From NCBI GenBank assembly GCA_025062155.1, contig JANXAM010000023.1, positions 1 to 41,151 on the forward strand: a stretch of 41,151 nucleotides of DNA. Reading direction: 5' to 3'. A program made the position numbers and the translations under genes. This document shows, one piece after another, positions 37,210-41,151 of this stretch. A model generated the notes under the pieces. That model was not told where the DNA came from and did not search any database. It was given only the letters and a program-made list of their open reading frames with translations. How positions within the stretch are numbered: position 1 is the first letter of the stretch; each line of letters starts with the position of its first letter. The DNA is from Gloeomargarita sp. SKYB120 (GTDB lineage: Bacteria > Cyanobacteriota > Cyanobacteriia > Gloeomargaritales > Gloeomargaritaceae).

Positions 37210-38640
37210 TCAACCGCCCCCAAAAACGTCCACGTTGGCAAACACAGCCACTGGCGACCCATGTCCCACCCGAATGGCCTGGTTGGGTTCTCCCTTACCG
37301 CAGTAGGGTGAGCCGTACATTTCCCAGGTTTCCGGGCCACCCACCCGCACCAGATTGCGCCAGAACTCCAGCGTCACTCCCCGGTAGTTGGGATTTTTCA
37401 GCGTTTTGGTGAACCGGCCATTTTCAATCAAGCGGGCATACTCGCACCCAAACTGGAACTTGCGCCGGTAGTCGTCAATGGACCAGGAGCGATTGGATTC
37501 CATGTAAATGCCGTGTTCAATTTCACTAATCACCGCCTGCAAATCACCGCTACCAGGTTCCAGGTTTAGGTTTGCCATCCGGTCAATGGGGGGGCGATTC
37601 CAGGAACAGGACCGCCCGCAGGCGACGCCAGCAATACCGGAGCGCATCTGGCTCTCGCGGCTTCCCAACCCCCGCAGCAGTTTGCCTTCTTTAATCAAAT
37701 ACAGCCGTTGCGCCGGTTCGCCGGTATCGTCAAAGGCATAGGTTGCAAATTCCCCGGGCACAGTCGGGTCAAACGTGATATTCATCAGGGGGGAGCCGTA
37801 CTGCAAACGCCCAAAGTCTTCTAACCGCACAAAACTCCAGCCGGCGTAATTGCGCTCATCCCCTAAAATCCGGTCTAGCTCCAGGGGATGCCCCACGCTC
37901 TCGTGAATCTGCAACAGCATTTGGTCGGGGGCCAACACCAGGTGCGTGCGCATGGTAGGGCAATTTTCCGCGTGCACCAACTCCACCGCCTGCGCCCCAA
38001 TGCGTTCCACCCGCGCCCACAGGTCATCGGTCAGTAGCCACTCCAGACCCCCCTGGTAACACCGGGCTAGTGTCCCGTGGTCGGTGCGGGTTTGGGTTTC
38101 CGTTCCCACCTGGGCCGTTGCCGCAAAGTGATTGGCGACGTAATAAAACGTTTGGTGCACCTCAGCGCCGTTGCTAGTCACCCACCAGGTTTCTGTTTCG
38201 GTCAGAACCAGAGCGGCGCGGGTGCAAACAATGGCCTCGCTGACCTTGAGCGTATGACACACCTTGACCAGCAGTTCCGCCAATTCTTTGGGGTGTAAAT
38301 CCCACCAGGGCTGGCGCAAGGGACTGGTGTAGCGACCGGTCACCGCCGGCGGTTCGGGAAACGCATGGGTGTGGGGAATGGCCGGATTTGCTGCGTATGT
38401 ATAGGCCCGCTGGGCGGCGCGCTGTAAACCGCTGGGGGAAACGTCGCTGGTGGCGCTGTAAAAATGCCGGCCCTGGACGCTCACCTCCACCATCGCTCCC
38501 CAGGTGTCCTCGCGGCCCTGCTGTTCGGGATGGCCGTCGCGAACGTGGTAACGGGTCGCGGTTTGCCGCACCAACCGTAAACCCAGCCAGTCCGCCGGAA
38601 CTGCAATCGCCTGGAGTAGTGTTTTCGGATTCATGGGCAT
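37210..38640 (-). CDS. TldD/PmbA family metalloprotease
   Basis: The 476-residue product has the zinc motif HESVGHPLE (HExxxH) near residue 246, with the downstream [18 protein letters not shown] (the C-terminal metal-ligand Cys region). [19 protein letters not shown]-type and [15 protein letters not shown] blocks are also present. E. coli TldD/TldE degrade unstructured peptides and mature microcins. The cyanobacterial substrate is unknown, and the usual partner is not adjacent. Two ATGs (38640 and 38634) are possible; GGTGAGG precedes the first. It is divergent from ndk across 66 bases and followed by thrC. Confidence 0.9.
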   Translation of the reverse strand: MPMNPKTLLQAIAVPADWLGLRLVRQTATRYHVRDGHPEQQGREDTWGAMVEVSVQGRHFYSATSDVSPSGLQRAAQRAYTYAANPAIPHTHAFPEPPAVTGRYTSPLRQPWWDLHPKELAELLVKVCHTLKVSEAIVCTRAALVLTETETWWVTSNGAEVHQTFYYVANHFAATAQVGTETQTRTDHGTLARCYQGGLEWLLTDDLWARVERIGAQAVELVHAENCPTMRTHLVLAPDQMLLQIHESVGHPLELDRILGDERNYAGWSFVRLEDFGRLQYGSPLMNITFDPTVPGEFATYAFDDTGEPAQRLYLIKEGKLLRGLGSRESQMRSGIAGVACGRSCSWNRPPIDRMANLNLEPGSGDLQAVISEIEHGIYMESNRSWSIDDYRRKFQFGCEYARLIENGRFTKTLKNPNYRGVTLEFWRNLVRVGGPETWEMYGSPYCGKGEPNQAIRVGHGSPVAVFANVDVFGGG

Positions 38641-38706
38641 CGCCTCACCTGTCTTAATCTAGCGCAGGCTTGGCTACAATTCAGAAGGACGTTGGGGAGA
38701 TTGCCC

Positions 38707-39159
38707 ATGGAACGGACGTTTATTGCCATTAAACCAGACGGGGTGCAGCGGGGGTTAGTTGGGGAAATCATCCGCCGGTTTGAAGCCAAGGGATTTACGC
38801 TGGTGGGGCTGAAAATGGTGCGGGTTTCGCGGGAGTTAGCCGAAAAACACTACGACGTTCACCGGGAGCGCCCCTTTTTTCCCTCGCTGGTGGACTTCAT
38901 CACCTCTGGCCCGGTGGTGGCAATGGTGTGGGAAGGTGATGGTGTGGTCGCCGCAGCGCGGAAAATGATTGGGGCCACCAACCCCCTGAGCGCAGAACCG
39001 GGGACGATTCGGGGTGATTTTGGCATTAGCATTGAGCGCAATCTCATTCACGGCTCGGATGCCATTGAAACGGCCCAGCGGGAAATTGCCCTGTGGTTTA
39101 CGCCGGAAGAACTCGTCGCCTGGCGACCGGCAGTCCAGCCCTGGTTGGTAGAATCGTAA
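38707..39159 (+). CDS. ndk: Nucleoside diphosphate kinase
   Basis: It transfers the gamma phosphate between nucleotides. The ATG at 38707 gives 150 residues beginning [20 protein letters not shown]. The phospho-histidine lies in [20 protein letters not shown], with the nucleotide-binding [19 protein letters not shown]. The length and motifs are canonical. TACAAT at 38675-38680 is a possible -10 box. tatC follows after 27 bases. Confidence 0.97.
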   Translation: MERTFIAIKPDGVQRGLVGEIIRRFEAKGFTLVGLKMVRVSRELAEKHYDVHRERPFFPSLVDFITSGPVVAMVWEGDGVVAAARKMIGATNPLSAEPGTIRGDFGISIERNLIHGSDAIETAQREIALWFTPEELVAWRPAVQPWLVES

Positions 39160-39186
39160 AAACCCTGTTTTCTGTGCCTATAGCCG

Positions 39187-39942
39187 ATGTCTGCTGAACC
39201 ACCGACCCCGGTTTTGGACCCGCTGGATGAAACGCCGGATGACGTGGAAATGCCGCTGTTTGATCATCTAGAAGAATTGCGCCAGCGCATCTGGCGGGCC
39301 ATCGCTGCATTTGCCGTTGCGACCGTCATTTGCTTTATCGGGGTCAAACCCATTGTCCGGTTTTTGGAAGCGCCGGCGGGGAACGTGAAATTTTTACAGA
39401 TGGCGCCGGGGGAATTTTTCTTTGTCTCCCTGAAGGTGGCGGCCTACAGCGGTCTCATCCTCAGCAGCCCCATGATTTTGTACCAGATCATCGCCTTTGT
39501 GCTACCGGGGTTGACACGGCGGGAGCGACGATTACTAGGGCCAGTGGTGCTGGGGTCAAGCGTGCTGTTTGTGCTGGGGATGGCCTTTGCCTATGGGGTG
39601 TTGATTCCGGCAGCCTTGCGTTTTTTCCTGAACTACGGCGCGGACGCAGTAGAACCCCTATGGTCCATCGAGCGCTATTTTGAGTTTGTGTTGATTCTGT
39701 TACTGGGGACGGGACTGGCGTTTCAAATCCCGGTGGTGCAGTTTGTGTTGAGCGCCTTGGGGCTGGTCTCTCCCCGGCAAATGCTGGCGGGTTGGCGCTA
39801 TGTGGTGCTGGTTGCGGTGGTGGTGGCCGCCATTTTGACTCCTTCGACGGACCCCTTGACCCAAATTCTACTGGCGGGGGCCATGGCCGGTTTGTATCTG
39901 AGCGGCATCGGGTTGGCCGTATGGTTTTTGCCGAAACGGTGA
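39187..39942 (+). CDS. tatC: Sec-independent (Tat) translocase subunit TatC
   Basis: It recognises twin-arginine signal peptides in the plasma and thylakoid membranes. The 251-residue protein has an N-terminal tail, the conserved [20 protein letters not shown] (signal-peptide binding region) and six membrane helices. [20 protein letters not shown] contains the conserved glutamine and proline, and [20 protein letters not shown] is the usual final motif. No tatA is nearby. It lies between ndk and dapL, all codirectional. Confidence 0.96.
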   Translation: MSAEPPTPVLDPLDETPDDVEMPLFDHLEELRQRIWRAIAAFAVATVICFIGVKPIVRFLEAPAGNVKFLQMAPGEFFFVSLKVAAYSGLILSSPMILYQIIAFVLPGLTRRERRLLGPVVLGSSVLFVLGMAFAYGVLIPAALRFFLNYGADAVEPLWSIERYFEFVLILLLGTGLAFQIPVVQFVLSALGLVSPRQMLAGWRYVVLVAVVVAAILTPSTDPLTQILLAGAMAGLYLSGIGLAVWFLPKR

Positions 39943-39982
39943 TGCCTTATCATGAAACAATACGTGTTTGAGTGAAGGAACG

Positions 39983-41151
39983 ATGCAACCGGCCCGTCGT
40001 CTGCAGCAGATTCCCCCGTATTTATTTGCTGAAATTGACCGCAAGCGAGATGCCTTGGTGGCGCAGGGGGTGGATGTCATCAACATGGGGATTGGCGACC
40101 CCGACCAGCCGACGCCCGCCCATGTGGTCCAGGCCATGCACCAGGCGATTGACGACCCCAGCACCCATAATTACCCCCCCTATCAAGGCACCAAGGAGTA
40201 CCGGCAGGCAGCGGCGGCGTGGATGCAGCGGCGGTTTGGGGTGACGGTGGACCCGGACCGGGAAGTGGTGTCTTCTATCGGTTCCAAAGAAGCTATCCAC
40301 AACACGTTTTTGGCGTTTGTGGACCCCGGCGACTACGTGCTCATCCCTGACCCGGCCTATCCCGTCTATCGCACGTCCACGTTGTTTGCTGGTGGCGAAA
40401 GCTATGTCATGCCCCTGAAACAAGAGCGGGGGTTTTTACCGGATTTCACAGCGATTCCCACGGACGTGGCGCGGCGGGCCAAGTTGCTCTGGCTGAACTA
40501 TCCGAATAACCCAACGGGCGCCATTGCCGATTTGGACTTTTTTGCCGAAGCGGTGGCCTTTTGCCGAGAGTTTGACATCTTGTTGTGCCATGACCACGCC
40601 TACTCAGAAATGGCCTACGACGGCTACAAACCCCCCAGCGCGTTGCAGGTGCCAGGCGCCAAGGACGTGACGATTGAATTTCACAGCCTGTCCAAGTCCT
40701 ACAACATGACTGGCTGGCGGGTGGGGTTTGTCTGCGGGTCAGCGGTGGGCGTCCAGGCGCTCGGTCAGGTAAAAACCAACGTGGACTCCGGCGTCTTCAA
40801 AGCCATTCAACGGGCGGCGATTGCAGCCTTTCAGACCACGGAAGCGCAATTGCAGGCGCTCATGCAGGTGTATCAACGGCGGCGGGACTTAGTGGTCTCG
40901 GGGTTGCAATCCTTGGGCTGGCCGATTACCGCTCCCAAAGCCACCTTGTACGTCTGGGCGCCAGTACCTCCTGGTTACACCTCCACCGAGTTCGCCACTT
41001 TATTGCTAGAAAAATGCGGGATTATTGTGCCGCCGGGGAATGGTTATGGAGCCGCTGGGGAAGGCTTTTTCCGCATTGCCCTGACGGTGCCAGAAGAGCG
41101 GGTGAAACTGGCCATTGAACGGATGCACCAGGCGGGGATTCGTTACCGCTA
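39983..41151 (+). CDS. dapL: LL-diaminopimelate aminotransferase, cut at the last codon
   Basis: It makes LL-diaminopimelate from tetrahydrodipicolinate for lysine and peptidoglycan, the one-step route of cyanobacteria and plants. From the ATG at 39983 there are 389 complete codons, and the window ends on TA, presumably the first two bases of the stop. NMGIGDPDQPTPAHVVQAM is the N-terminal substrate region. WLNYPNNPTGAIADLDFF and CHDHAYSEMAYDGY are PLP pocket motifs. The cofactor lysine is Lys238 in SLSKSYNMTGWRVGF. A general class I/II aminotransferase is the cautious alternative. Confidence 0.9.
   Translation, partial: MQPARRLQQIPPYLFAEIDRKRDALVAQGVDVINMGIGDPDQPTPAHVVQAMHQAIDDPSTHNYPPYQGTKEYRQAAAAWMQRRFGVTVDPDREVVSSIGSKEAIHNTFLAFVDPGDYVLIPDPAYPVYRTSTLFAGGESYVMPLKQERGFLPDFTAIPTDVARRAKLLWLNYPNNPTGAIADLDFFAEAVAFCREFDILLCHDHAYSEMAYDGYKPPSALQVPGAKDVTIEFHSLSKSYNMTGWRVGFVCGSAVGVQALGQVKTNVDSGVFKAIQRAAIAAFQTTEAQLQALMQVYQRRRDLVVSGLQSLGWPITAPKATLYVWAPVPPGYTSTEFATLLLEKCGIIVPPGNGYGAAGEGFFRIALTVPEERVKLAIERMHQAGIRYR

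Overview
The window is a gene-dense piece of a cyanobacterial chromosome. The evidence is ntcA, the psbE-psbF-psbL-psbJ cluster, an NdhF3/NdhF4-type NDH-1 subunit, a CruP-type carotenoid cyclase homologue, a cyanobacterial-type hfq, L-cysteine/cystine lyase, DUF1997, DUF4359, TIGR02652 and MEKHLA-domain proteins, and LL-diaminopimelate aminotransferase. The DNA is fairly GC-rich. A unicellular, perhaps thermophilic, Synechococcus- or Gloeomargarita-like organism would fit, but the genus cannot be fixed from the sequence alone.

Layout. 1-738: the trailer end of a CRISPR array (one cut repeat, ten complete 37-base repeats, ten spacers) that stops 31 bases from the 3' end of the convergent ntcA. 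1590-7148: plus-strand fabI, an unrecognised protein, an AEC-type permease and clpB. 7095-15043: minus-strand genes psiE, an orphan ndhF3/F4-like gene, a tandem pair of capsule/glycan-type genes of which the downstream copy is frameshifted, a MEKHLA protein, a family-4 uracil-DNA glycosylase, an MscS channel and pheA. 15085-16871: two DUF1997 paralogues flanking rnhB on the other strand. 16829-19206: a SPOR-like protein, hfq and glcF. 19413-22048: lnt and cysteine/cystine lyase. 22037-28255: a long minus-strand run aspH-like, lpdA, trpC, cruP, holA, psbE, psbF, psbL, psbJ. 28526-31198: a 41-codon membrane ORF, sdhC and sdhA chained by ATGA overlaps, with a frameshift in sdhA at a run of six G. 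31240-33378: leuB, then a more AT-rich patch with a PD-(D/E)XK-like gene beside tRNA-Phe. 33456-41151: ispH, purE, DUF4359, TIGR02652, thrC, tldD, ndk, tatC and the nearly complete dapL.

Most genes are housekeeping: fatty-acid, aromatic amino acid, leucine, threonine, lysine, isoprenoid and purine synthesis, protein quality control and export, photosystem II and respiration. Two patches look acquired or unstable: the glycan-type tandem pair at 9439-11379 and the nuclease-like gene at 32558-33244. All seven convergent protein-coding pairs overlap tail to tail, so the region is very compact and has almost no room for intergenic terminators.

I found no clear new multi-gene system. The leads most worth following are the sdhA frameshift with its coupled 41-codon ORF, the decaying glycan-gene duplication, the tRNA-linked nuclease-like gene, the unrecognised 360-residue protein, and a phage-like peptide encoded by the last CRISPR spacer.
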